Position numbers and translations under genes: made by a program. A DNA stretch of 64,000 nucleotides from Cliona cf. orientalis (taxonomy: Eukaryota > Porifera > Demospongiae > Clionaida > Clionaidae), in assembly GCA_963930775.1 (NCBI GenBank), contig OZ005701.1:2935169-2999168 (forward strand), given 5' to 3'. The notes beneath the pieces are model-generated. The model saw only the letters and a program-made list of their open reading frames with translations, was not told the DNA's origin and did not search any database. Shown piece after piece: positions 44,439-54,442 of this stretch; within the stretch, counting starts at the first letter, position 1, and every line of letters starts with the position of its first letter.

Positions 44439-46452
44439 ACGTCGGCTTTTTTTTCCTTACAGGAGATGTCATAGCTGCTGGAGCTGACCTAGGACGTTTT
44501 GTGTGGAGTCTAATTTCGGCACTGGCTGTAGCTGGTTCAGGATGACGATCTGAAGTGTATAACTGATTTTGAATAAAGGAATGGTCACTAGTACTTTCAC
44601 CCCTACTTGCTACATCCCTAGTGTCTATTGATGAATGGTTTGTTTGAATCAAATTTTCTTGTGTAGAGGATGGTACAACTTTGTCTGGGGGGTTATTATG
44701 CATACCTTGTGGTATAACTTCTAAGACCCTGTTTGGCTGTGGTTGTGCAGCTTGTACTGTTGTCCCATGCCAGCTTGTAACCTGGTTTCCACAGTATACT
44801 CTAGCAAAGCTGTGGATAAAATCCAAGTTGTCTATTGAAAAGAATGTAAGGGTGTTTGTCGGATATCTGGTCATAGGACCATTTTCGAATAATTTCTGAA
44901 TTTGGTACTGCATGTAACGGCGGTGTGTTTCACTGCTTGCACATACTCCTAGTCGGTTTAACAGCTTTATCAAACGTTGTGAGCCACCACAACATTCAAT
45001 TATGTCGGTCAGGAGTGTGTGGACTGGGAATGAGCAGCAGCTGTTTGTACAGAATAATAAAACACACAAACAGTAAAATCTTCTGACCCTTCTTATCGAG
45101 GTTGGCTTAGCTTCTTCTTTGATTGGTTTTGTTAAAAGGCATATAGCATCCCAAAGCTCGGGGTCTACCGAGTCGATGCACCTATCAATGTCGATAGTCG
45201 TGATATCATGTACAGTGAGAGAATCCTGCTTTATCAGATTAGAGATATGCATGTGCAACTTGTCATTTAGGTGCCTACATGCGTCCTTTGTTATTGATTG
45301 TAGCTCGTTAGCGTCATGCTCAGCCACCTTTGTTTCAGTAGACACAGGTCTATGATGTACATGTACTTGCTGATTAAGCCTCTGTTGACCAAGGGCAACG
45401 TTGAGAGAATGGAGAAGGTCCCCTCCATAACGGCAGAGTACTGTACCATACTTCTTAATTTTACAAAAGTATGCTACATGTTGCTTTAACAAACAGGAGA
45501 TTTGGCTTCGTAACCATTGAGGTGAGGCTATGTGATTTAGTTCTGTATTTGGAATACTCTGGTTCCTGAGCCTTAGCATCTGAGTTACCTCTGATGTAAA
45601 CCACTCATAGGCAGTGGGAAGAAGGAGAGCCCTTTGCTCGAGTAGTTCTTCTCCAACCTTAATGGCAATAACCTTTGCTGCATGCATGACCATCTCCTCT
45701 ATATCGTTTGGAACTATGCTTGGTATGTCAGACTTGACATTATTAATTAAAAGCTTTAGGTCATCGTCATTGCTGGTTTGGGGATCTTTTGCCTGTTTAA
45801 TTAGCAGTAGCTGATCCTTGTAGCATGCATTGCAAAACTGATCATCTGGAGAAATTGTGCTATCAAAGTCAGTTATTTCGTTTAGGATTTTTTGAACTAA
45901 TTGTACGTCGGGACATTTTCGACAATTGTACACATTCTTGAGCCGTTTATTACATGTTTTACAGTTAAACATGAATTGGGAGGGATTTAATGTTTTATAC
46001 ATTTGTCTATAGTGATGTTGACAAAGTGGGAGCTGATCATGTAGATTTCTGGCCTCTGGGCGCACCGTTGACTTCAATATGCTTTCTAAGTCATGCACAT
46101 TGGTCACTAATTTAGTTCTTAATTTTCCTTCTGAACAACATTCACTCACACTACACCACTGCTTATCTTTTACCTTTCTCCATCTGGGCACATGGCTTGG
46201 ATTTGAAATAAGTTTGGTAACGTCATCCCTGCAAAGTTGACAGATGCAGCTTTCTGGAATGATGTTCTTTTCGGGCTCGAGAGTTTTAAGTAGTTCAAAG
46301 GCGTGCTGATCCCTCCAAGTCTTGGGATGATTGTACTTAATTCTGCCTGGCTGCTCACACAATTTGCATGCATCTGCACATGCACTTCCCTGATGGACCT
46401 CAGAAGACAGCTTTGCTGCTGAATCACTTTCTTGACTCCTCCGGCGTTGCAT
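44422..46452 (-). CDS. Zinc-motif N-terminal part of the CXC/nuclease protein (first ORF)
   Basis: ATG at 46452 (MQRRRSQESDSAAK), 676 residues. It carries many paired cysteines (CKLCEQPG, CICQLCRDD, CSVSECC, CKTCNKRL, CRKCPDVQ, CNACYKDQ), suggesting several zinc-binding folds, and then a mostly helical region. It runs to a basic end, KRPRSAP ... VRKKK, directly at a run of eight A on the coding strand (plus positions 44447-44454). One A fewer would join it in frame to the next ORF, which itself opens with SRRM just after the run. I therefore read both as one gene of about 1850 residues, interrupted by a 1-nt indel that may be a sequencing error, a mutation or a recoding site. Confidence 0.82.
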   Translation of the reverse strand: MQRRRSQESDSAAKLSSEVHQGSACADACKLCEQPGRIKYNHPKTWRDQHAFELLKTLEPEKNIIPESCICQLCRDDVTKLISNPSHVPRWRKVKDKQWCSVSECCSEGKLRTKLVTNVHDLESILKSTVRPEARNLHDQLPLCQHHYRQMYKTLNPSQFMFNCKTCNKRLKNVYNCRKCPDVQLVQKILNEITDFDSTISPDDQFCNACYKDQLLLIKQAKDPQTSNDDDLKLLINNVKSDIPSIVPNDIEEMVMHAAKVIAIKVGEELLEQRALLLPTAYEWFTSEVTQMLRLRNQSIPNTELNHIASPQWLRSQISCLLKQHVAYFCKIKKYGTVLCRYGGDLLHSLNVALGQQRLNQQVHVHHRPVSTETKVAEHDANELQSITKDACRHLNDKLHMHISNLIKQDSLTVHDITTIDIDRCIDSVDPELWDAICLLTKPIKEEAKPTSIRRVRRFYCLCVLLFCTNSCCSFPVHTLLTDIIECCGGSQRLIKLLNRLGVCASSETHRRYMQYQIQKLFENGPMTRYPTNTLTFFSIDNLDFIHSFARVYCGNQVTSWHGTTVQAAQPQPNRVLEVIPQGMHNNPPDKVVPSSTQENLIQTNHSSIDTRDVASRGESTSDHSFIQNQLYTSDRHPEPATASAEIRLHTKRPRSAPAAMTSPVRKKKPTYENWY

Positions 46453-46459
46453 GATCAAT

Positions 46460-47424
46460 TCTATGCAGATTTAGCTAATTGTAATTATGTCTATAGGGAT
46501 TCTTATGGAGCTACTATTGATTATGCAATGCAAATATTTACCTCACTGATAGTTTCTTTGCAGATATCTAGCAGCTGGAGGAACGCGAATTTGATAGATT
46601 GAACGATTGTAGCGAATTTTGTACTGACATGCTAATTAAATTACACGAATAATTAACCACATTTTTATTTGATTGTATCTCATTTTCTATTTGAAAGAAC
46701 AACTTCGAACAAAGCAAATAACAAAGAATATCTACAATATTTAATGCATACAAAGAGAGAAAGCACTAGTAGCTGCTGAAAAGTTTGTCTGATGAGTTGT
46801 ATGCAGCCTATTCTTTTATGACCTTCGAGCCGTTTCCACTCGTTCTCTGTAGTTGTGAGGGCTGTCGATTCGATTCTTGCTGTAGAATATAGAGAAATAA
46901 CATAGGTATATAAATCTCGGGTCAATAACTTTACACGAATAAAGATCACCGAGTAATAGCGCAAGAAATCGGCTAATGAAAATCGCTGTTCGGCGCCTGG
47001 AGCTGGACCCGCCCCGAGTTCGTAAATTAAAAACACGCGAAAATTTCCCTTGGCCACATGACTGATAGCATGTCTAGCCTTCATGAAGCTTTGAAGCTAC
47101 ATTCCCAGCAGCTCAATATAATATTTACATAGCATTAAACATAAAAAATCTGAATAGAAGCCTTCAAGTAAGGTATTTCAAATCCGTATTTGACATTGTT
47201 TACCAAGATAGTCGATGACTTCAAAGCCACGCCCACCAATGGTTAATTAACTAGGGGGCATAGCGATTGTTATTAGAGTTAAGGAAGGTCCACTCTTTTA
47301 TTTGATACCCATCAACTGTTGTCAACTTGCTTATAGCCTGGAGTAAAATCAAGTTTAATGTTAACATTTTATGGGCTTTAGTGGCCGAGACGGACCTTAA
47401 CACCCATGAGACGTATACGTCCAG
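46460..47424. other. Spacer between CXC gene and SLC44 fragment
   Basis: No convincing exon, terminal repeat or RNA gene. Upstream SLC44 exons, expected here if that gene were complete, were not found. Confidence 0.45.
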
Positions 47425-48667
47425 AAGAAGCTTAAAGGCAAGACTGGTAAGGTGGCTGAGGTACTGCTCTGCTTGCTTCAATGCTGCCTTTGGTGAATCG
47501 AGAAGATTCTACGCTATATCAATCGGCAGGCCTACATTGAGGTGAGTAGTAGTAAAGAGTCTTCATTCCTGAAAAGATGGTTCATAATACAGTGCTGTAC
47601 CATGCATTGTATTGTATTTGTGTTGATGTAAATTATCTTAATGTTTTCCTGTTGATTAGATTGCCATATATGGCTATGACTTCTGCACTGGAGCTTGCAA
47701 GGCAGTGAAACTCCTCTTGAGGAATATCTTAGTGTAAGCAACACCACACTGTTACACTAACTATAATATTATGTGAAGTATAACAGCCAAGAAGATCATG
47801 CTGTTTTGTTTGTCTCTCCACAGCACTGCTGTCAAGGATCGCATTGTGGCTTTCCTACTGTTCCTGGGCAAATTGGCCATCACATGTGCTATGGGTGAGC
47901 TCCTATTATTATTTATCATAATGATAGCATGCAATCTTCGCTATAATATTAATACTGCCTTTTCTATATGTACATGTACCTGTGCGCAGGTGTTCTTGCC
48001 TATCTTGGTTTTGGTGGTTACCTTGGACTTGGTGAGACCCTCTGGAATCAGCCACTCAACTATTACCTCCTCCCAATCATCGTAAGGCTATGCTACATGA
48101 AACATCTTTTATTTATTAAATTTTATTCTAACTATTATCTCCCCTGAACCCCACACCCCTAACGTCTGTTAATAATCATCCCCTCCTCCCCAGTTTCTGA
48201 TAATCATCACCTTCTTGATTGCAACTGGCTTCATGACCGTCTACCACATGGCTGTCGATACCATCTTCATTTGTGCTTGTGAGTTGCTCTCCTCTGCTTA
48301 ACATTGACCTCACCATGCATGCATTGTATTGATTTAAAAATTGAGGGGCATGGTAGAGCTATAATCATCAAGAAAGCTTTTTGAAGGGTCCTGATGGAGA
48401 CGTCCTCATTTCTTGTAGAAGGGTCGTCCAATTGTGTCCACAATTACTGTGGTTGTTATAAATATTATAATGATTATCTTTCCCTCCTCATTGCCGCACA
48501 CTTGTCCTCTTCCCCTTGCAGTGGAGGACCTTGAGCGTAACAACGGTCATGACAAGCCCTACTTTATGAGCAAGAAGCTGATGAAACTGTTCAACGCCAA
48601 GAACGCCAAGACTGACGGCACTGATGGAGCAGTGCAGATGGAGTCACTGGAAACTGTCAACACCTAG
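47425..48667 (+). pseudogene. SLC44 (choline-transporter-like) 3' exons with one in-frame UGA
   Basis: Six plus-strand exons with good GT-AG junctions: about 47425-47541, 47660-47733, 47824-47894, 47990-48081, 48194-48278 and 48522-48667 (TAG). Spliced protein includes CLLQCCLW, UGA, IEKILRYINRQAYIE, IAIYGYDFCTGACKAVKLLL, RIVAFLLFLGK, YLGLGETLWNQPLNYYLLP, FMTVYHMAVDTIFIC, EDLERNNGHDKPYFMSK, the C-terminal third of CTL/SLC44 transporters, multi-pass plasma-membrane proteins linked to choline transport. The TGA at 47493-47495 sits where the family has Cys (LWCIEK). Upstream of 47425 homology is lost and stops appear, so the gene looks 5'-truncated. Exons downstream of the TGA are fully open, implying recent loss or a sequence error. 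Exon 1's acceptor is weak. Confidence 0.85.
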
Positions 48668-49342
48668 TATCAATAGTCTAAGAGTGTGAATTAAATTAAC
48701 CCTTACCTCCGTGATATTTGTGTATATTATTAATTATCTCTATTTTTGATAGACTACTATGTTATATTAGCTAATCATTCCCTTCTGCTCACCTATCGTG
48801 AGCTTTTAAGCTACATATACACTATGACATTGTGAATATTATGTAAGTGAGTATTGATTCTTTCACCACCTTTACTCTATTATTACATTGTGCTATGACA
48901 TTGTTATTATGTATCTTGGTATACAATATCATGTACATACTAAGTCTTGTAGTGCCAAGAAGTCAACAATCATTGTCAAGGGTATAATAGACATGGTCCT
49001 CTACATGAACACTGGAAAAATGTAATACAAGTATTCTAAAACTTAATTTTTAAATAGCAATACAATTTTATTACTTTTCAGGTAGGCAGCCATAGCATTC
49101 ACTGTCCACAATCATCTCCATGTGCATGTGCATGTTGTGTTGTCGCATAGCACACATTTCTATTCATCGCAGCATCGTCTGACATCTGTGGCTGACGTCG
49201 TTCTGCTGGTAGATCTGGGGTTGCCATGGAAACACCACGAGCCTCGTTTTCCTTTATCTCATTGTCTTTATCTTTGAGATTAGAAATGTTAATATCATGG
49301 CTGAGGTTATTATGAAACTTGGACCATGTCCCCAGTTGCATA

Positions 49343-49396
49343 GTGGTAATGATGCATGTGGTAAATTAAAACTTTTACCACATGCATCATTACCAC
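49343..49396. repeat. Perfect 23-bp hairpin
   Basis: GTGGTAATGATGCATGTGGT at 49343, continuing AAA, pairs without mismatch with 49374-49396 across an 8-nt loop. Possibly a tiny foldback element end or a structured RNA. Confidence 0.9.
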
Positions 49397-49400
49397 ACTT

Positions 49401-49434
49401 TATTGACGACCTTTTACTAAAAAGGTCGTCAATA
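49401..49434. repeat. Perfect 15-bp hairpin
   Basis: TATTGACGACCTTTT pairs with AAAAGGTCGTCAATA across the 4-nt loop ACTA, five bases after the preceding hairpin. Confidence 0.9.
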
Positions 49435-49826
49435 TAGTGCGTGCATAATCATGCTATATATAGCGCAAGGGCCAACTTGAAGGCTAGCTTTATTTATCCA
49501 TGGGATTACGTAAGCCAAGAAAACGCGTGCAGTTCAGCCAGCAGTACTTATAACTCGCAGCTTATAAGGTATTCGCTAGATACAGGCGTTTGATACTCTA
49601 CATAGTTTACCGATTTTCAAGTCTTAGAAAGGCTCCAGCGAGGCCCCTGAATTTTCTCATAATTACCTCATAGATTACCTAAGAGATTACCAGATAATTA
49701 CCAGGTAATTGCACCTTAGGTTTTATCATAATTACCTCATAACCACAGAAAAGTAAATTGCTACTGGGGACATCAACTTTAGTGTTTACACATCTAAAGT
49801 ATTAGTATTAGGTTTGCTAGCTATAT

Positions 49827-50282
49827 GCATAAAAAACAATTGAATAAAATTGAAGGATGAAGTAGGGATGGCAGGGCCAAAGAGTATACAAACAAGATTT
49901 GTGGGAATAATCACATGCACTATACATCCCTACGCTTGCTTTTCTGGTATGCATCTATTGATATCGATTCCCATAAGGGGAAATGGGTGCTTCTGTTTCA
50001 GTTTGATAGTACTAGCTAGCTATCCTTTGAGTCCTCTTGACTCATATAATTATTATTGTGGGAGAAATTATTACTAAATTTTAATATGACTCGTGAGGGG
50101 GGATTGCTAGTCAGAGTATTGTTGCATGATTGGTCAGTTTATTCCTGTCACGCCCCATATAGCTACTCAAAAAGCAAGCGTAGGGATGTATAGTGGATGT
50201 AATTATTCCCACAAATCTTGTTTGTGTACTTTTTGGCCCTGCCATCCCTACTTCATCCTTCAATTTTAGCTGTTTTTTATGC
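49827..50282. mobile_element. Foldback element, about 456 bp
   Basis: The left arm (from GCATAAAAAACA at 49827, through GAAGTAGGGATGGCAGGGCC, to about 49945) reappears inverted at about 50160-50282 (GGCCCTGCCATCCCTACTTC ... TTTTTTATGC). The middle is about 210 bp and noncoding. Confidence 0.85.
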
Positions 50283-50485
50283 TTGTTACTGTTCTTTTTA
50301 TTGCTCTCTGGGCAAAACCGGTAAATAATTATTACTTTCAGCAATACCATCTGACATGATTTGCCCATTCATTCTCAATTTCATTGTGAATATGGTTAAC
50401 TGTATGATCACTGTCACCCATAAAATTTAAGTGTGAGTGTATAATACTGTGTAGCGGGAAATTTTCGTGGGGTCCAATTTTCGTG

Positions 50486-50503
50486 GATGGCCCATGGGCC
50501 ATC
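50486..50503. repeat. 18-bp perfect palindrome within a TTTTCG repeat cluster
   Basis: GATGGCCCATGGGCCATC, flanked by AAATTTTCGTGG, CAATTTTCGTGG and AGTTTTCGCGG. Looks like part of a dispersed repeat. No gene nearby. Confidence 0.8.
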
Positions 50504-50831
50504 TTCAAAGTTTTCGCGGTTTAATTGCACTGTCATACTGAAAGTCCTTTGAAATTTCAATCTTCATGTGGTCACACCGAAGGTCTTTGAAATTTCCGAT
50601 ACCATAGAATGGTATCTACTTTAAAAGCTGCTGTGCTTTTGATAGTGAAATTGATATCCTCATTTTATTTTTGATCGTCTTTGTCTCATTTTATTGTGCC
50701 AAAATGTAGTCTCTTTTTGAGAAAAATTTTGTTCAATCACTGTCAAGTTAGAAGAGAAAATAGCATATTTTGCATCTTATCCTTTTGGCAATGCTTGTTT
50801 GACTACTTTTCAGCTCTATTTGTAAATTGTT

Positions 50832-51286
50832 CACTGCAAAAACTGGTGGATCATGTTAACCTAACCTAACCTAACATGCATGGGTTATCTGAGTTGCAAC
50901 TGCTCCTAGACACGTGAGAGTCAACACAATGCTGATAAGAAATCACCGGATCCTTTTACACACTTGCATTGTCGCTTAATAATGACTGTTTTCATAGTAT
51001 TAATCAATACTGCACTCTATACTTTGCATGAATTTACTAAGTTTCAAAAAAATATGTGTTATCTGCATAAGATAACTCATGTACTAAATTCATGCCTAGT
51101 ATATAGAGTGCAGTATTGTGATTTTTGATCAATACTATGAAAACAGTCATTATTATATGACAATGCAAGTGTATAAAAGGAACAGATGATTTCTTGTCAG
51201 TACTGTGTTGAATCTCACGTGTCTAGAAGCAGTTGCAACTCAGATGACCCATGTTAGGTTAACATGACCCACCAGTTTTTGCAGTG
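50832..51286. mobile_element. Foldback MITE, copy 1, 455 bp, 7-bp target duplication
   Basis: Starts CACTGCAAAAACTGGTGG and ends with the inverse. Most of the left half (GTTAACCTAAC, TGAGTTGCAACTGCT, ATGACTGTTTTCATAGTATT, TGCACTCTATAC) reappears inverted in the right half. AATTGTT is duplicated at 50825-50831 and 51287-51293. No ORF. The superfamily is unclear: the 7-bp duplication is unusual. Confidence 0.9.
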
Positions 51287-51571
51287 AATTGTTTAATATT
51301 TTCAAAATTGACCGTTTTTGGTCTATTTTTGCTATGAAAAATCATTTTAGAAAATCCGGATATATTTTTATAATATTGAAGGCTTATTCTGCTACACTAT
51401 TATGGCAGAACCAGAGTAGTGTGTACTACACTGACAGCCTAATGTAGATGTGGCTGCTGATAACTCATGATCGAGCAGGCTGAAGAGCACATTACAATTT
51501 GTGACAAAACTAATACAGCAACTAAATATGGACATAATGAGTGGCATGATTATATGCAACAGGAAATGGCC

Positions 51572-51582
51572 ATCTATTTAAG
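51572..51582 (+). promoter_or_regulatory. Possible TATA-like element
   Basis: CTATTTAAG, about 60 bp upstream of the ATG of the secreted-protein gene. Weak match, placed reasonably for a short 5' UTR. Confidence 0.35.
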
Positions 51583-51636
51583 AAGGACTGAAGCATACGT
51601 AGATTGCCATTGAACAGCTAGCCAAGAGCTGAAACA

Positions 51637-52989
51637 ATGAAAGTGTTGCTAAGTGTCGTGTATGCCATACTATTGGCTGCAAGTGTCCAGGGTTGTGGCT
51701 TCCTGGACCTCAAATGCAAGGCAAAAGATGCAATTGAGGAGGCTGGCTCACAGCTGATTGGTCAAGCTAAGCAAGCATTTGAGCAGGCAATGGATTACGT
51801 GTTTGACAATGACATTGTACCTCTACTAGACAAAGTGGAAGCTGCTATAGATGCTGGCATTGACAAAGTGAACCAGGATGTCAATGAGACCATCGATCAC
51901 GTTGAAAGCGCAATAGAGGCGATTATCCAAGATGCCGCTAAAACAGCCAACGCTCTAGCCACCAACCTCACTCATGACATTGAACAGATCATCTCCCAGG
52001 CTGCCAGTGCCGCAGAACAAGTGGAACAGAAGTTCTACCGGGATGCTTCTAATCTCTTAGAAAAGATCAACCAGATTGTGGAAAAAGGGCAGTGTTTGGA
52101 GGCTGCATTTGTCAAGCAGTTGCAAGATGGAATCTACAGGCTGCTCAAATCACTGAATCCATACTACAGATTCTCTTCCTGCTGGCGCAGTCTGGGATTC
52201 AAAGCAACAATGACTTTAGAAGACCTCACAACTATCGAACTCTACAACTACCAGAAAGAATGCACCTTACTGAACAAAATCACTCCTACCACACCAATTA
52301 AAGGGCCAGGAGGTCTTCTTGAGACTTATGCCCAGGGACAGTTGGATGCCGCAGAGTACTATTGCATTGGAGAGACTGCTAATGCACCTGCCTTCCAGGA
52401 TGTGATGACGAAGGAGTGGGTGTGGTGGGGAGTGCAGTACAATGCATGGTTGAACATAATATCATCAGAAAAGAATAGTTACCGGCACACAGCTAAATCT
52501 GCCCGGGGCTATAAACTGCAAGACAATTCATCATGTGGCACACCTGTGGAGTGCTATGCAAAGGCGATTGAAGATCTAAAGTTAGCCGAGCAGAAAATTT
52601 CTGGCATCCAATTCGGACTTTCACAGCTCAATCAGACAGTGATCACCAATCAGGAGCAGCTGATGGCCAGCATATCTGCAAACGTTCATTCAATCAAGGC
52701 CAATACAAATGCCAGTGCGAACAACAAGAACTCTCTTACGACTCTGATGGTCAACGTGTCTCTTAATACGAAAGCAACTGATGACAACAAAAACATGATC
52801 ACAGCAAACAAAATGGCCATCTCTACTGTTACAGTTTCGTTGTGCAATTGCACTACAAGCAAGAACTTTATTTGTCCAACTAATACCGTGCTATGCGAGT
52901 ATGTACAATGCTGTCATCTGTGTGTAACCTCAACCGATGACGCAGGCAAGCTATTGTATATAGAAATTAAGAAGTTATCCAAACTGTGA
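51637..52989 (+). CDS. Secreted coiled-coil protein, unknown function
   Basis: Intronless 450-residue ORF from ATG at 51637. It opens with a clear signal peptide (MKVLLSVVYAILLAASVQG). Residues about 25-135 form amphipathic Ala/Glu-rich helices of apolipoprotein or coiled-coil type (AIDAGIDKVNQDVNETIDHV). The middle part, about 135-290, is globular, with Cys and Trp (KEWVWWGVQYNAWLN). From about 310 to 400 there are Asn/Ser/Thr-rich heptad-like repeats with several N-glycosylation sites (NQT, NVS, NAS, NCT). The C-terminus is Cys-rich (CNCTTSKNFICPTNTVLCEY). No homologue recognised. It is probably an extracellular structural or coat protein. The gene sits between two foldback elements of one family in opposite orientation (50832-51286 and 53212-53642). 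Confidence 0.85.
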   Translation: MKVLLSVVYAILLAASVQGCGFLDLKCKAKDAIEEAGSQLIGQAKQAFEQAMDYVFDNDIVPLLDKVEAAIDAGIDKVNQDVNETIDHVESAIEAIIQDAAKTANALATNLTHDIEQIISQAASAAEQVEQKFYRDASNLLEKINQIVEKGQCLEAAFVKQLQDGIYRLLKSLNPYYRFSSCWRSLGFKATMTLEDLTTIELYNYQKECTLLNKITPTTPIKGPGGLLETYAQGQLDAAEYYCIGETANAPAFQDVMTKEWVWWGVQYNAWLNIISSEKNSYRHTAKSARGYKLQDNSSCGTPVECYAKAIEDLKLAEQKISGIQFGLSQLNQTVITNQEQLMASISANVHSIKANTNASANNKNSLTTLMVNVSLNTKATDDNKNMITANKMAISTVTVSLCNCTTSKNFICPTNTVLCEYVQCCHLCVTSTDDAGKLLYIEIKKLSKL

Positions 52990-53211
52990 TCAATAATGTA
53001 GCTAGCTAGCTGTCTTGGAGAGGGCCTTTAACTTGTATTTTTTTATTTTTTTATATTGTGCATGCATGGTGTTTTCAGTTGCTAATAGCTACTAGCTAGC
53101 TAGATACGTATCTTGGAGAGTGCCTTTGGTTTATTTTGATAATCTAAATCTTGTACTTTAGGGACAAACAATTTTATTTTAATAGGCTGCCTTACCTCGA
53201 GCACTGCAAAA

Positions 53212-53642
53212 ACTGGTGAGTCATGTTAACCTAACATGGGTCATCTGAGTTGCAACTGCTTCTAGACACGTGAGATTCAACACAGTGCTGACAAGAAATC
53301 ATCTGTTCCTTTTATACACTTGCATTATCATATTATAATAATGACTGTTTTCATAGTATTGATCAAAAATCACAATACTGCACTCTATACTATAGGCATG
53401 AATTTAGTACACGAGTTATCTCATGCAGATAACATATTTTTTTGAAACTAAATTCATGCAAAGTATAGAGTGCAGTATTGATTAATACTATGAAAACAGT
53501 CATTATTATGCGACAATGCAAGTGTGTAAAAGGATCTGGTGATTTCTTATCAGCATTGTGTTGACTCTCACATGTCTAGGAGCTGTTGCAACTCAGATAA
53601 CCCATGCATGTCAGGTTAACATGATCCACCAGTTTTTGCAGT
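53212..53642. mobile_element. Foldback MITE, copy 2, inverted relative to copy 1
   Basis: Same family as 50832-51286: starts CACTGCAAAAACTGGTGAG and ends CCACCAGTTTTTGCAGT. Reverse-complement comparison to copy 1 runs the whole length with scattered changes. I could not find a target duplication (flanks CTCGAG and AAAATATA), so an end may be damaged or the copy moved by recombination. Confidence 0.87.
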
Positions 53643-53799
53643 AAAATATACCGGTATTATCATTACTTTCACAGATACATACATCGTACTAGTGTTTTTT
53701 TGCACTAATTTATGTGTCCTTTGCATACTTATGCAGAAATTATCATAAAGAAAAAAAGCCAAACTTGCCTTTTGCCGCGTTCAGCACAAAAGAACGATC

Positions 53800-53968
53800 G
53801 TGCACCAGAGGCGTAGGAAGATGATTAGATAAAGGGGGGCTCTATAGATCTATAGGCAAGGGCAGTATGATCAGTGTGTATAAATTTTAGCCTAGCTAAA
53901 TGACTATTCTAAAGCATAGGGGGGGCACCAGCCCCCGGAGCCCCCATGGTTCCTACGCCTATGTGCAC
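53800..53968. mobile_element. Small MITE, about 169 bp
   Basis: The GTGCACCAGAGGCGTAGGAA end is inverted at the right as TTCCTACGCCTATGTGCAC (about 19 bp, 2 mismatches). Inner G/C runs (AGGGGGGGCACCAGCCCCC) also fold back. Noncoding. Confidence 0.75.
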
Positions 53969-54202
53969 GCGGCTAGTGATAGTAACCACGCCCACTTTAT
54001 ATGGCTGCCATCAACAGCAAACGGTGAAGTATCGGCTTGATAGCCGGCCACCCTTGCTCTCCATTGGTAACCGTGCTTGAATAAGGCTGAAATCAATAGT
54101 ACCGAGCCACGGCTACTAGATATTCGAATTATGAAGATTTCGTGGGTAACTTACCTGGGCACTCTTTCGCGTGTAACTGCCACACTGATACCTGGAATAT
54201 CG

Positions 54203-54222
54203 CCCCCCCCCCCCCCCCCCCC
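54203..54222. repeat. C20 homopolymer
   Basis: Twenty C in a row in a noncoding stretch (53970-54440) that otherwise shows nothing recognisable. Length may be unreliable. Confidence 0.9.
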
Positions 54223-54442
54223 ACAGTTCCGATCCAATGTAACGTGCACCGCCCATGGGTCGTTTTTCGCTACGGTATAATAATCAAGACTACACCAATA
54301 GCCGCACTCAATACAGGGATCAGTAATTAATTTTAGTAGCTAGCTTACTGTGTCTGAGGTTGTGCATCACGATAGATACCACCAGTAGAACCAGGTGAAC
54401 AGTCTGGGCCTTAGAGTTCGAAGTTATTTTCAACACATCTTG

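Larger units (their letters stand above)
48668..49826. other. Noncoding region with two long hairpins
   Basis: Contains the SLC44 3' UTR region and two perfect hairpins (49343-49396 and 49401-49434). Around 49640-49760 the motif ATAATTACC recurs imperfectly (CATAATTACCTCATA twice). Confidence 0.6.

Noticed and set aside
50853-50880. CCTAA-type telomere-like repeat
   Set aside because: Only three to four units (AACCTAACCTAACC), inside a foldback element whose other half reads GTTAGGTTAAC. Not a telomere.
51637-52989. Assigning the secreted protein to apolipoproteins or a toxin family
   Set aside because: Only signal peptide, amphipathic helices and Cys-rich tail are visible. No family motif supports a name.
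54077-54330. Short ORFs across the C20 run
   Set aside because: Proline/glycine homopolymer translation with no family resemblance.
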